DNA of 64,000 nt from assembly GCF_009176645.1 (NCBI RefSeq), contig NZ_AP019007.1, positions 310,001 to 374,000 of the forward strand. Reading direction: 5' to 3'. Shown one piece after another: positions 56,440 to 64,000 of this stretch. Within the stretch, counting starts at the first letter, position 1, and every line of letters starts with the position of its first letter. Below the pieces are notes generated by a model. That model saw nothing but the letters and a program-made list of their open reading frames with translations. It did not search any database and was not told the DNA's origin. This stretch comes from Enterobacter oligotrophicus. Its GTDB lineage: Bacteria; Pseudomonadota; Gammaproteobacteria; Enterobacterales; Enterobacteriaceae. A program made the translations under genes and the position numbers.

Positions 56440-56523
56440 TAGATTTACTCCTGTCGCAATGAAATTTAGCGGCAGCCGTGCCGTAAAAATATCTCCCTTA
56501 CTAAACGTAGACCGCGCAAATGC

Positions 56524-56596
56524 GCCGCACCGTGCGGCTTAAGGAAATTTCATCAAGGTGTGACCGAGGGCGCATTCCCCGTTAACTGGATTATAG
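56524..56596 (-). promoter_or_regulatory. Promoter and palindrome upstream of ydcS
   Basis: Read on the minus strand, CTATAAT at 56590-56596 is a good -10 element with no strong -35, a form often seen at stationary-phase promoters. Downstream lies GCCGCAC-C-GTGCGGC (56524-56538), a perfect 7-bp inverted repeat that would fall in the leader. The binding factor is unknown. Confidence 0.4.
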
Positions 56597-56697
56597 ACAA
56601 GGAGTTAGCGTTGAGAGGCAGTATGCAGATTTCCTATGATGCGCTACCGCAAATGATTCGCCGTACCGTTATTGTGATAAGGCGAGATTATTGAAAA

Positions 56698-58110
56698 TCA
56701 TGCTTCCAGCATTTCGTTAATCAATTTCCCCAGTTGAATAACGGCCTGTTCTTCCCGCTCGCCCCATGCCCAGGAGGTGTTAAAACGGAAGAATGGCGTC
56801 CAGGCATCCGAGGTAGAAAACATCTTGCCAGGCGCAATGCTGATATGGTGATTCAGGGCTTTTTCGCTTAACAGCCCGGCATCCAGCCGCGCGGGCAGTT
56901 CCAGCCATAAAAAGTAGCCGCTGTCATTATGATGAATTTTGACATCTGCAGGCATGTGGCGCAGCAGCGCCTGCCAGGCCTGTTGTTTGCGCTCGGCGAG
57001 GGTACGCCGCAGGCGGCGAAGATGAGCGTCGTAACGTTTGGTCGCCAGATAATCCACCAGCGCCAGCTGCATCGGGGAACTGGTCGATAACGTGCTCATC
57101 AGTTGCAGTTGCTGAATGCGTCGCGCATGTTTACCGGCGGCTACCCATCCGATGCGAAAACCGGCGACAAGGCATTTCGAAAAGGAGGAGCAGTGCAACG
57201 TCATGTCCTGTTCATCCCAGGCTTTCGCCGGAAGCGGTTTTTCACGACCAAAGTAAAGCTCGCTGTAGACATCATCCTCAATCAGCGTGACGTTGTGTTT
57301 TGTCAGCAGAGCGACTACATGTGCCTTTTTTTCTGCACTGAGCGTGAATCCAAGCGGGTTTTGGCTGTTAGTCATTAGCCAGCAGGCTTTTACCGGGTAA
57401 TCATTCAGTGCCTGCTCAAGCGCGTTGAGGTCAATGCCTTCCCGCACATCCGTCGCTACCGACAAGGCTTTCAGTTTCAGGCGTTCAAGCGCCTGTAGCG
57501 CGCCGTAGAAACAGGGGTTTTCAACAATCACCCAGTCGCCTGGTTCGGTGACCGCCTGCAAACTGAGGTTCAGCGCTTCAAGCGCGCCTGCGGTGATGAC
57601 GATCTCCTCCGGGGAGATATTCATCCCCTGCTGTGCATAGCGACGGGCAATGGCGTGGCGTAAGTCGACGTTACCCGGCGGCAGGTTTTCAATCACGCTC
57701 ATTGCGGTGGCGGTTTTACTGACATTTGCCAGCGAGCGGTTAAGCTGCTGAAGCGGGAAAAGCCGGGGATCGGGAAACGCAGAGGCAAAGGGCACAACGG
57801 AAGGATCGCGGCTGGCCTGTAGCACATCGAAGATATAGGTGTTGATATCTACTACTTCGTCGCGCATCACCTGAGCCGGGGGTGCAGGCTGTTGTGCGGT
57901 CGGGCGCGAGGCAACGTAGTAGCCCGACTGCGGCCTGGCGACAATGCGCCCCTGGCTTTCCAGCATCTGATACGCATGGCCCACGGTCATAAAACTCATG
58001 CCGCTGCTCGCCACCTGCTCCCGCAGCGAAGGCAGTTTATCGCCGGGCAGCCATACGCCAAGCTCAATCTGCGAGATAATTTGTTGCGCCAGACGCTGGT
58101 ATTTTTTCAT
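56698..58110 (-). CDS. ydcR: MocR-family regulator YdcR
   Basis: This 470-residue protein has a GntR winged helix at residues 1-70 (GVWLPGDKLPSLREQVASSG) joined to an aminotransferase-fold domain. The PLP-binding lysine lies in LHCSSFSKCLVAGFRIGW. MocR proteins use PLP-ligand chemistry to control transport or amine metabolism genes. Next to ydcSTUV-patD, it likely regulates them, as its E. coli position suggests. It is transcribed toward ydcS with 258 bp between. Confidence 0.9.
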   Translation of the reverse strand: MKKYQRLAQQIISQIELGVWLPGDKLPSLREQVASSGMSFMTVGHAYQMLESQGRIVARPQSGYYVASRPTAQQPAPPAQVMRDEVVDINTYIFDVLQASRDPSVVPFASAFPDPRLFPLQQLNRSLANVSKTATAMSVIENLPPGNVDLRHAIARRYAQQGMNISPEEIVITAGALEALNLSLQAVTEPGDWVIVENPCFYGALQALERLKLKALSVATDVREGIDLNALEQALNDYPVKACWLMTNSQNPLGFTLSAEKKAHVVALLTKHNVTLIEDDVYSELYFGREKPLPAKAWDEQDMTLHCSSFSKCLVAGFRIGWVAAGKHARRIQQLQLMSTLSTSSPMQLALVDYLATKRYDAHLRRLRRTLAERKQQAWQALLRHMPADVKIHHNDSGYFLWLELPARLDAGLLSEKALNHHISIAPGKMFSTSDAWTPFFRFNTSWAWGEREEQAVIQLGKLINEMLEA

Positions 58111-58190
58111 CAGATTCTCCTTATGGCCGACAGTGTATATCAGCAGGAGAAAAAGAGAAGATTTTGCTAACTGTTATGGTTGGCTGTTAA

Positions 58191-58379
58191 TTACTTACGG
58201 AACACGCTGACGTTGCTCTGTGCAAAACGCGCAGCCGCTAAATGATCGAGCGTTACCATCGGCGATTTGCAAAAGATGCATTTCGCGCCGTAAGGGTTTT
58301 TCTCAGACACATCAAAAGCTGAGGTACGGTACTGCGAGCCATGACAGCATGGGCAGCGGAAATGGATATAAGAAGTCAT
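58191..58379 (-). CDS. YmcF/YnfQ-like cold-shock zinc-ribbon small protein
   Basis: This 62-residue protein has two cysteine pairs, FRCPCCHGSQYRTSAFDV and KCIFCKSPM, which form a likely zinc ribbon. It agrees closely with the E. coli small proteins YmcF and YnfQ, found among cold-shock products. An AGGAGAATCTT site precedes the ATG. A leader of about 155 nt resembling that of cspA lies upstream, so cold induction is expected. In E. coli these small genes sit beside csp genes; no csp gene is seen here. Function unknown. Confidence 0.78.
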   Translation of the reverse strand: MTSYIHFRCPCCHGSQYRTSAFDVSEKNPYGAKCIFCKSPMVTLDHLAAARFAQSNVSVFRK

Positions 58380-58536
58380 AAGATTCTCCTGTAAACGTAA
58401 AAAACGTAAGTGCTAATGGGCCTTTCAGGCGACAGTGGTTTGAAACAAAAACTAATCGGAGTGTAGAAAAAGACCCAAGAGAGGCTGCGGAGAGGCACAA
58501 CGTGATGAGAACTGCTTTATAAACCTACGTCAGATA
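58380..58536 (-). promoter_or_regulatory. cspA-like cold-shock 5' leader
   Basis: On the minus strand the leader begins near TGACGTAGGTTTATAAAGCA (58513-58532). This resembles the cold box of cspA, TGACGTACAGACCATTAAAG, and is followed by CAGT in both. Near its 3' end GCCTGAAAGGC (58420-58430) recalls the cspA GCCGAAAGGC element. The length of about 155 nt also equals that of the cspA leader. It should give cold-dependent stability and translation. The rest of the gap to cioA (58537-58788) holds that gene's promoter, not resolved here. Confidence 0.6.
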
Positions 58537-58788
58537 TTTATTTGGACTCAAAACCAGAAAACCATTAACGCACTTCGATGACGACAAAGCAAGCGGTTTA
58601 ATGCGTAAAATTCATAAAAATAATTTTTTTATTCATCTATAGGCAGAGTATTAGTGGTTATTGAAAGCCATTTGTGAAAGGTCATGCAGGAGCAAACTGT
58701 TATAGGTAAATAACACAGGTCTGTTTCTGCAACCCAGCGCTGGCGCGGCTTAGAATTGCATCGACTTATTAACACTGCGGAGTTTTGC

Positions 58789-60189
58789 ATGTTTGGTTTA
58801 GATGCTTTTCATCTTGCGAGAATACAGTTCGCATTTACCGTCTCCTTTCACATTATTTTCCCGGCGATCACCATCGGGCTGGCGAGCTATCTCGCCGTGC
58901 TGGAAGGGTTGTGGCTGAAAACAAAAAATCCGGTCTGGCGCTCGCTGTATCACTTCTGGTCGAAGATCTTTGCCGTTAATTTTGGTATGGGCGTAGTGTC
59001 CGGGCTGGTAATGGCGTACCAGTTTGGAACCAACTGGAGCGGATTTTCTCAGTTCGCGGGCAGTATTACTGGCCCGCTCCTCACCTATGAAGTGCTGACC
59101 GCCTTTTTTCTTGAAGCAGGGTTCCTCGGCGTAATGCTGTTTGGCTGGAACAAAGTTGGGCCTGGGCTGCACTTCTTTGCCACCTGCATGGTAGCGCTGG
59201 GGACGATCATTTCAACGTTCTGGATACTGTCTTCAAACAGCTGGATGCAGACTCCCCAGGGATATGAAATCGTTAACGGACAGGTTGTCCCGGTAGACTG
59301 GTTTGCCGTGGTGTTTAATCCCTCCTTCCCCTATCGTCTGCTGCATATGTCGATCGCGGCATTCCTGAGCAGCGCGTTGTTTGTCGGCGCATCGGCGGCC
59401 TGGCACCTGCTGCGTGGCAACAACACACCCGCCATTCGTGCCATGTTCTCCATGTCACTCTGGATGACCCTGATCGTGGCCCCTATTCAGGCGCTGGTCG
59501 GGGACATGCACGGGCTAAATACCTTAAAACACCAGCCAGCAAAAATCGCCGCCATTGAAGGTCACTGGGAAAATCCACCCGGTGAACCGACGCCGCTGCT
59601 GCTGTTTGGCTGGCCGGATATGGAACAAGAGCGTACCCGTTTTGGGCTGAAGATCCCCGCGCTGGGTAGCCTGATCCTGACCCACAGCCTTGAAAAACAG
59701 GTTCCGGCACTCAAAGCGTTTCCGAAAGAAGATCGGCCTAACGCCACTATCGTCTTCTGGTCGTTCCGCATTATGGCCGGGTCAGGGATGTTGATGCTGT
59801 TGCTGGGCGTGGTGGGGGTCTGGCTGCGCTACAGAAAACGGGTGTATTCCTCACGCCCCTTCCTGTGGTTCGCCCTGGTGATGGGGCCGTCCGGGCTGAT
59901 TGCCATTCTGGCCGGATGGATCACAACCGAAGTGGGCCGCCAGCCGTGGGTGGTTTATGGCTTACAGCGCACAAAAGACGCGGTTTCCGCGCATGGCGAT
60001 CTGCATATGAGCGTGAGTTTACTGGCCTTCTTCGTGGTCTACACCTCGGTATTTGGTGTGGGATACAGCTATATGGTGCGGCTCATCAGGAAAGGTCCTC
60101 AGCCACATGAAACCTTCGCTACGGAGTCCGATGGCCGCCCGGCGCGCCCGCTTTCCGCCGTCACCACTGAATACAAGGAGCAGCCATAA
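58789..60189 (+). CDS. cioA: Cytochrome bd-type (cyanide-insensitive) oxidase subunit I
   Basis: This 466-residue quinol oxidase subunit is homologous to CydA. Haem ligands fit H21 and H186 and a methionine in FRIMAGSGML. The acidic pair E101/E109 lies in TYEVLTAFFLEAG, and GWITTEVGRQPW is conserved. The quinol loop is short (from about GDMHGLNTLKHQPAKIAAIE), as in CioA-type enzymes and unlike E. coli CydA. Start 58789 has GCGGAG 6 bp upstream. It reduces oxygen to water with quinol, with high tolerance to cyanide, sulfide and NO. It shares one base with cioB. Confidence 0.87.
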   Translation: MFGLDAFHLARIQFAFTVSFHIIFPAITIGLASYLAVLEGLWLKTKNPVWRSLYHFWSKIFAVNFGMGVVSGLVMAYQFGTNWSGFSQFAGSITGPLLTYEVLTAFFLEAGFLGVMLFGWNKVGPGLHFFATCMVALGTIISTFWILSSNSWMQTPQGYEIVNGQVVPVDWFAVVFNPSFPYRLLHMSIAAFLSSALFVGASAAWHLLRGNNTPAIRAMFSMSLWMTLIVAPIQALVGDMHGLNTLKHQPAKIAAIEGHWENPPGEPTPLLLFGWPDMEQERTRFGLKIPALGSLILTHSLEKQVPALKAFPKEDRPNATIVFWSFRIMAGSGMLMLLLGVVGVWLRYRKRVYSSRPFLWFALVMGPSGLIAILAGWITTEVGRQPWVVYGLQRTKDAVSAHGDLHMSVSLLAFFVVYTSVFGVGYSYMVRLIRKGPQPHETFATESDGRPARPLSAVTTEYKEQP

Positions 60190-61199
60190 TGGGCATCGAT
60201 CTTTCCCTTATCTGGTTCGTCATTATCGTCTTCGCCACGCTGATGTATATCGTGATGGATGGTTTTGATCTGGGGATTGGCATTCTGTTCCCGGCCACGC
60301 AAAACCCCGACGATCGTGATGTGATGGTGAACAGCGTCGCGCCTGTCTGGGACGGTAACGAAACCTGGCTGGTGCTGGGCGGAGCGGCACTGTTCGGTGC
60401 CTTTCCACTGGCGTATGCGGTTATTATTGATGCGCTCACCATCCCACTGACATTAATGCTGATCGGGCTTATTTTCCGCGGCGTCGCCTTTGAATTTCGT
60501 TTTAAAGCGACCCCGGCTCATCGCCCGTTCTGGGATAAGGCCTTTACTGGCGGTTCAATTCTGGCAACCTTCACTCAGGGCATAACGGTTGGTGCAGTGA
60601 TTAACGGATTCGCCGTCACTGGCCGCCATTATAGTGGTGGGCCATTTGACTGGTTTACCCCGTTTAATCTCTTTTGCGGCGTCGGCCTTGTCGTAGCGTA
60701 TGCGCTATTAGGCGCGACGTGGCTGGTGATGAAAAGCGAAAACGCGCTGCAGCAGCGTATGCGTCAGGTATCGAAACGCCTGCTCATTGTTCTGCTGGCC
60801 ATCATCGCGGTGATTAGCGCCTGGACACCGATGACCCATGCAGCCATTGCCGCGCGCTGGTTTACGTTACCAAATCTGTTTTTCCTGTTGCCCGTCCCGC
60901 TGTTCGTCGTCATTTTTAGCGTCTTTCAGTGGCGCTGCCTGAACAGCGCCGACAGCCATAACCGGCCTTTCCTTCTCACGTTAGGGTTGATTTTCCTTGG
61001 CTTCAGCGGGCTTGGGATCAGCATCTGGCCGCATATTATTCCGCCGTCGATCACCCTCTGGCAGGCGGCTGCACCAGCACAAAGCCAGGGCTTTATGCTG
61101 GTGGGCGCGCTGTTGATCATTCCCGTGATTCTGGTCTACACCTTCTGGAGCTACTACGTATTTCGCGGAAAAGTACAGCATGGGGAGGGTTATCACTGA
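60189..61199 (+). CDS. cioB: Cytochrome bd-type oxidase subunit II
   Basis: This 336-residue CydB-family membrane protein has about eight helices. It begins with MGIDLSLIWFVIIVFATLMY and contains YIVMDGFDLGIGILF and SVAPVWDGNETWLVLGGAAL, standard CydB motifs. It pairs with CioA. The start overlaps the cioA stop and the stop overlaps the start of the small third gene, so all three are co-translated. Confidence 0.9.
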   Translation: MGIDLSLIWFVIIVFATLMYIVMDGFDLGIGILFPATQNPDDRDVMVNSVAPVWDGNETWLVLGGAALFGAFPLAYAVIIDALTIPLTLMLIGLIFRGVAFEFRFKATPAHRPFWDKAFTGGSILATFTQGITVGAVINGFAVTGRHYSGGPFDWFTPFNLFCGVGLVVAYALLGATWLVMKSENALQQRMRQVSKRLLIVLLAIIAVISAWTPMTHAAIAARWFTLPNLFFLLPVPLFVVIFSVFQWRCLNSADSHNRPFLLTLGLIFLGFSGLGISIWPHIIPPSITLWQAAAPAQSQGFMLVGALLIIPVILVYTFWSYYVFRGKVQHGEGYH

Positions 61200-61327
61200 T
61201 GCAACAACCTGTCTGGAAACGACTGATGTGGCTGGCCATCATCTGGGGTGGGAGCGTACTGGCGCTGGCCTGCGTGAGCATGTTCTTCCGAATGCTAATG
61301 ACGGCGGCAGGCTTTAAATCTCACTAA
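61199..61327 (+). CDS. Small oxidase subunit (DUF2474/CydX-like)
   Basis: This 42-residue protein with one membrane helix reads MQQPVWKRLMWLAIIWGGSV at the start and ends AAGFKSH. Its ATG overlaps the cioB stop (TGATG). Tiny single-helix proteins follow cydAB (CydX) and cioAB (DUF2474) operons and stabilise the oxidase. The sequence fits the DUF2474 type, with WLAIIWGGSVLALA as the helix. It is short enough to be missed by automated gene calling. Confidence 0.8.
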   Translation: MQQPVWKRLMWLAIIWGGSVLALACVSMFFRMLMTAAGFKSH

Positions 61328-61335
61328 ACGTGCGT

Positions 61336-61360
61336 ACCGGGCGCAGCGCTGCAGCCCGGT
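61336..61360. terminator. Hairpin after the cio operon
   Basis: ACCGGGC (61336-61342) and GCCCGGT (61354-61360) enclose GCAGCGCTGCA, itself palindromic. CTCTTCTC follows. It may be a REP remnant acting as a terminator. Confidence 0.45.
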
Positions 61361-61454
61361 CTCTTCTCGCACTTTCGGATAAACCCCATTAACTCACCGG
61401 AGCGTATCGTTACACTGAAAATAGATTCACAGTATTGATAGTTCGAGAAGAAAA

Positions 61455-61892
61455 ATGAAAAAGTATGTTGCGTTATGTCTCATTAGCCTTGCACTGACTG
61501 GCTGCGTCAATCCGGGTAAGGCCTCTGTTCAGCCTGACCAGTTACAGAATCATCGCTTTGTTCTGGAAAATGTCGACGGCAAAGCCGTTAAGGCCGTGAC
61601 AACGCAGCCTGAGATTCGCTTTAGCGCTCAGCCCGATATTAGCCTGGTTAACAACATCGCCGTCTCAGGCATGATGTGCAACCGCTTTAACGGACAGGGG
61701 AAATTGTCCGAAGGCGAGCTGAAGGTCAAAACGCTGGCGATGACCCGAAAATTATGTACTGATCCACAGTTGAACGAACTGGATCAGACCATCGGCGACA
61801 TGCTGCGCAAAGGCGCGCAGGTCGACCTGACGGAAGACCAGTTAACGCTGGCGACAGCAGAGAAAACGCTGATGTTTAAGCGCGTCAAGTAA
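61455..61892 (+). CDS. hslJ: Heat-inducible lipoprotein HslJ
   Basis: This 145-residue META-domain lipoprotein has a lipobox at LALTGC (cysteine 17) and no aspartate at +2, so outer-membrane location is expected. It matches E. coli HslJ: QLQNHRFVLENVDGK, SGMMCNRFNGQGKLSEGELK and LTEDQLTLATAEKTL. In E. coli it is tied to novobiocin tolerance and heat shock, with unknown mechanism. It is convergent with ydbJ, with no bases between stops. Confidence 0.9.
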   Translation: MKKYVALCLISLALTGCVNPGKASVQPDQLQNHRFVLENVDGKAVKAVTTQPEIRFSAQPDISLVNNIAVSGMMCNRFNGQGKLSEGELKVKTLAMTRKLCTDPQLNELDQTIGDMLRKGAQVDLTEDQLTLATAEKTLMFKRVK

Positions 61893-62159
61893 TCAGTAGC
61901 TACCGCATGAACCCACGGCAAGCGACTGCTCACTGCACCGTTTGCCATTGGGTAAGGCGCACATTCCGATGGCAGAGCCGTCAAGTTGACGGGCGACAGA
62001 CAGGGAACCACCAATCATCGCGCAGTTGGCCTGTCCTGAACTGGACATCGCCGCTTTCATACCTGGCGTAACGTGTGCAGCAGTCGCCTGCTGAACAGGT
62101 TCATTGCTGCAGGCCGATAACAATAACGCGGCACATCCTACCCAAAACGCTGAACGCAT
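61893..62159 (-). CDS. ydbJ: DUF333 lipoprotein YdbJ
   Basis: This 88-residue lipoprotein has a lipobox at LLLSAC (cysteine 17). A cysteine-rich DUF333 core follows (NCAMIGGSLSVARQLDGSAI; CALPNGKRCSEQSL), likely with two disulfides. It corresponds to E. coli YdbJ between hslJ and ydbK. Function unknown. Here ydbK follows only after a 1.7-kb insertion. Confidence 0.85.
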   Translation of the reverse strand: MRSAFWVGCAALLLSACSNEPVQQATAAHVTPGMKAAMSSSGQANCAMIGGSLSVARQLDGSAIGMCALPNGKRCSEQSLAVGSCGSY

Positions 62160-62240
62160 GCTTTAACCCCCCTAATGAATACGAAACCTATGCATAATAG
62201 GCATCACCTCCCGTGTCGTCGAGAGCGGAAGTGCGTATTT

Positions 62241-62438
62241 ATGCGCTCCGGAAACAATTTCTCGCAATTTTTCCACTCAAAGTTTGATCTACTCATTGAT
62301 GGCGAGAATACCCAGGAGACAAAAGCGAACATTGAAGTTAACCCGCAGCAGGTCACGAAGTGGATTAACGATGAATGGATCGTAGCCGGACACATACCTT
62401 ACAGCCCGCGCCGTTCAGTTCCGGAGAATGGTGCCTGA
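62241..62438 (+). CDS. Hypothetical small protein, doubtful
   Basis: This 65-residue frame begins MRSGNNFSQFFHSKFDLLID and includes NPQQVTKWINDEWIVAGHIP, which loosely resembles a helix-turn-helix stretch. The ribosome site is weak (GGAAG, 9 bp). It lies between ydbJ and the second effector-immunity pair, within what looks like an insertion. It may be a shortened phage or island regulator, or not a gene at all. The frame is open 22 codons further upstream. Confidence 0.35.
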   Translation: MRSGNNFSQFFHSKFDLLIDGENTQETKANIEVNPQQVTKWINDEWIVAGHIPYSPRRSVPENGA

Positions 62439-62470
62439 CATTCCCCTACCCTCAAATTATCATCACTGCA

Positions 62471-62488
62471 AATGATCACTTAATCATT
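62471..62488. promoter_or_regulatory. Inverted repeat upstream of the second effector gene
   Basis: AATGAT-CACTTA-ATCATT has perfect 6-bp arms. Further AATCAT motifs follow at once. It lies about 110 bp before the effector start in AT-rich DNA and could be an operator. No matching site was found before copy 1. Confidence 0.3.
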
Positions 62489-62595
62489 ATCAATCATACA
62501 GATAGTGGTTAATCCCAGGTCACTATTCATTACAAAAACGCGTACCTAATCGGCGTAATGTTTCCCTTACTAATCATATTTATAAGGGAAGCATC

Positions 62596-62955
62596 ATGTG
62601 GAGTGCTCATAAAGCTGTTGTGTTCGCCAGACATCACGCTGGCCAGCATAGTCAGAAAAGATGTGCTGAGTTTGTATCTAATGCCATTCGCGCTGGCGGT
62701 GCGAATTTACATAACACGCATTACGCGAAAGACATGGAAAGTAATTTGATTCTGGCTGGCTTTCACCAGGCTTACGGCGAACCTATCGAAGGTGACGTGG
62801 CAGTTATTCAGGCCACCGCCCATCATCCCTATGGGCACGCTTGCATATATGGTGGAAACGGTGTCTGGTACTCTGATTTTGTTCAGCGGACAATGTATCC
62901 GGGGCCGGAGTACAGAGCAGTTAAACCGGCATATGCGATATACAGGCACAACTGA
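62596..62955 (+). CDS. Putative NlpC/P60-like peptidoglycan hydrolase effector (copy 2)
   Basis: This 119-residue paralogue of the protein at 15644 shares IRAGG, PIEGDVAVI, WYSDFxQRT and YPGPxYR, with about half its residues the same by eye. The presumed triad is kept: C23 in KRCAEFVSNAIRAGG, H81 in YGHACIY and D94 in VWYSDFVQR. There is no signal peptide, so delivery by a secretion machine or lysis would be needed. AAGGGA precedes the ATG. It ends 1 bp before the exported partner gene. It sits in an insertion between ydbJ and ydbK. Confidence 0.65.
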   Translation: MWSAHKAVVFARHHAGQHSQKRCAEFVSNAIRAGGANLHNTHYAKDMESNLILAGFHQAYGEPIEGDVAVIQATAHHPYGHACIYGGNGVWYSDFVQRTMYPGPEYRAVKPAYAIYRHN

Positions 62956-62956
62956 C

Positions 62957-63409
62957 ATGAAAAAAATACTCCTGACAGCCCTGCTCCTGCCATCACTTGC
63001 CTCTGCAGCGCAGAAATTCCCCCCAGAAGCAACCGCCGCATTGAAGTTCAACCGGTGGTACATTTCGCAGATAATGAGCGGTAAAGAACCCCTCACAGAT
63101 TATGCCGCGTTAAGCCGTTATGTAACCCGCGGGACAATCAGCAAGCTAAGAGCCATGGATAAACTTGACCCTAATGAATATGACGCACCCGACGCCGATA
63201 TGTTCATAAAGTCCCAGGGCTATGAAGATGACTGGGGCACCGTCAGTGCCCGTGCGCTCGATTACGATGCCGCGTGCGTGCAGGTGTATATCTCTTTTGG
63301 CAAGAAACGAGATCACACCGTGATTGACTGCATGGTTAAAGAAGATGAGGTCTGGAAAATACAATCCGTTGCGGGAGCGGAAATAATGGACAACCTGAGC
63401 ACCGAATGA
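62957..63409 (+). CDS. Exported DUF3828-like protein, putative immunity (copy 2)
   Basis: This 150-residue protein has a signal peptide (MKKILLTALLLPSLASAAQK) cleaved near SAA and no lipobox. The mature part follows copy 1 closely: LKFNRWYISQIMSG, ADMFIKSQGYEDDWG, ACVQVYISFGKKRDHTVIDC, WKIQSVAGAEIMDN. It is periplasmic and paired with the second effector-like gene. Divergence between the two copies suggests each neutralises its own partner, the usual behaviour of immunity proteins; this is untested. Confidence 0.6.
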   Translation: MKKILLTALLLPSLASAAQKFPPEATAALKFNRWYISQIMSGKEPLTDYAALSRYVTRGTISKLRAMDKLDPNEYDAPDADMFIKSQGYEDDWGTVSARALDYDAACVQVYISFGKKRDHTVIDCMVKEDEVWKIQSVAGAEIMDNLSTE

Positions 63410-63540
63410 AAACAGTGATATGACAGGGATACTGATGCAATAATCTCCCTGCCGAATCGGGCACCCTTAAGTGCGGCTATAAATCGCTCCAGCACGTCAT
63501 CAACCTTTTTGAATCGCCAGCATGCCTGTGCGCGGTTTAC

Positions 63541-63744
63541 TGATCGCTCACTGCCGGGGCGAACCCATCGTTTATTGCAGGTCAGATGGGCCATGCAACC
63601 GCGAAAATGATTTATGCGGTCTACAGCAAGTGGATCGGAGAAATGGGTAAAAATCAGGTGGATATCATCAACCAAAACTTGCCTGCGGCTCTGCCCCCTG
63701 GATCAATTTGTGCACTCGAAAGCCTTATAACTTCAATGGAATAG
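63541..63744 (+). pseudogene. Tyrosine recombinase (phage/island integrase) C-terminal remnant
   Basis: One frame reads SLTAGANPSFIAGQMGHATA, then KMIYAVYSKWIGEMGKNQVD, and stops at 63742. This is the C-terminal end of a tyrosine integrase, with the conserved GH of box II and the likely catalytic tyrosine in the AVYSKW segment. A TGA stop precedes it directly, no start exists and nothing of the N-terminal part was recognised upstream. It is a decayed fragment of about 67 codons, a mark of past integration at this site. Confidence 0.72.
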
Positions 63745-63775
63745 GGGCGCGTCCTATAATAAGGGAATAATTATC

Positions 63776-63810
63776 AGGGCTCGTCGCCGTTTCACGGGTC
63801 CCTCTTTTTT
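63776..63810 (+). terminator. Imperfect hairpin with T-run before ydbK
   Basis: AGGGCTCGT pairs imperfectly with ACGGGTCCCT, followed by six Ts. It may end transcription from the inserted genes before ydbK. Confidence 0.4.
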
Positions 63811-63821
63811 GCGCAATGTAA

Positions 63822-64000
<179 letters not shown>

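Noticed and set aside
62471..62495. Fur box upstream of the second effector gene
   Set aside because: One half matches ATTATC/AATCAT words well, but the other half does not align with the 19-bp consensus. Only the inverted repeat is kept, as a weak candidate.

Overview
The window reads as the chromosome of a member of the Enterobacteriaceae, most like Enterobacter or a close relative. It has dense gene packing, GC-rich third positions and REP-type palindromes between genes. Its backbone follows the Escherichia coli order ydcR-ydcSTUV-patD ... ydcY-ydcZ-mnaT ... curA-mcbR-pqqU(yncD)-yncE-ansP ... yncG-pptA-yddH-nhoA-narVWYZU, and further on hslJ-ydbJ-ydbK. It also carries genes common in Enterobacter, Klebsiella and Salmonella but absent from E. 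coli K-12 here: smvA/smvR, srfABC, a short-Q-loop cytochrome bd oxidase and a second EF-G. All identifications come from reading the translated sequence and remembered family features; no database was searched.

Layout. 1-2.2 kb: the SmvA biocide efflux pump and its divergent TetR repressor, with two visible operators. 2.4-10.5 kb: narU-narZYWV, a nitrate transporter and complete second nitrate reductase. 10.5-15.5 kb: nhoA, a three-gene ABC importer of uncertain substrate, and yddH. 15.6-19.4 kb: a putative effector-immunity pair, a full-length second EF-G gene divergent from an ArsR-type regulator, and pptA. 19.4-27.6 kb: yncG and an eight-gene leftward operon combining an amino-acid ABC importer (two binding proteins), an N-acetyltransferase, two flavin-dependent monooxygenases and an M20 deacylase. 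This is the gene set expected for salvage of cysteine from S-modified cysteines. 28-31 kb: an Aer-like redox sensor, a cupin and a LysR regulator. 31-42 kb: ansP, yncE/pqqU, mcbR, curA, an XRE-cupin regulator with mnaT-ydcZ, ydcY and an orphan peptide-binding protein. 42-49 kb: srfABC. 49-58 kb: a hydrolase, ortT, a nitrosative-stress operon with two yeaR-like genes plus yoaG, patD-ydcVUTS and ydcR. 58-61 kb: a YmcF-like cold-shock zinc-ribbon protein with a cspA-like leader, and cioAB with a tiny third subunit. 61-64 kb: hslJ, ydbJ, then an insertion before ydbK holding a second effector-immunity pair and an integrase remnant.

Themes. Anaerobic and nitrogen-oxide respiration (narUZYWV, yeaR-yoaG, cioABC, ydbK) and nutrient scavenging (sulfur, asparagine, PQQ, putrescine) dominate. 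The most novel feature is two distant paralogous copies of one two-gene module: a signal-less NlpC/P60-like cysteine peptidase of about 120 residues followed by an exported DUF3828-like protein of about 150 residues. Each looks like a self-contained antibacterial effector-immunity cassette, and the second sits beside integrase debris.
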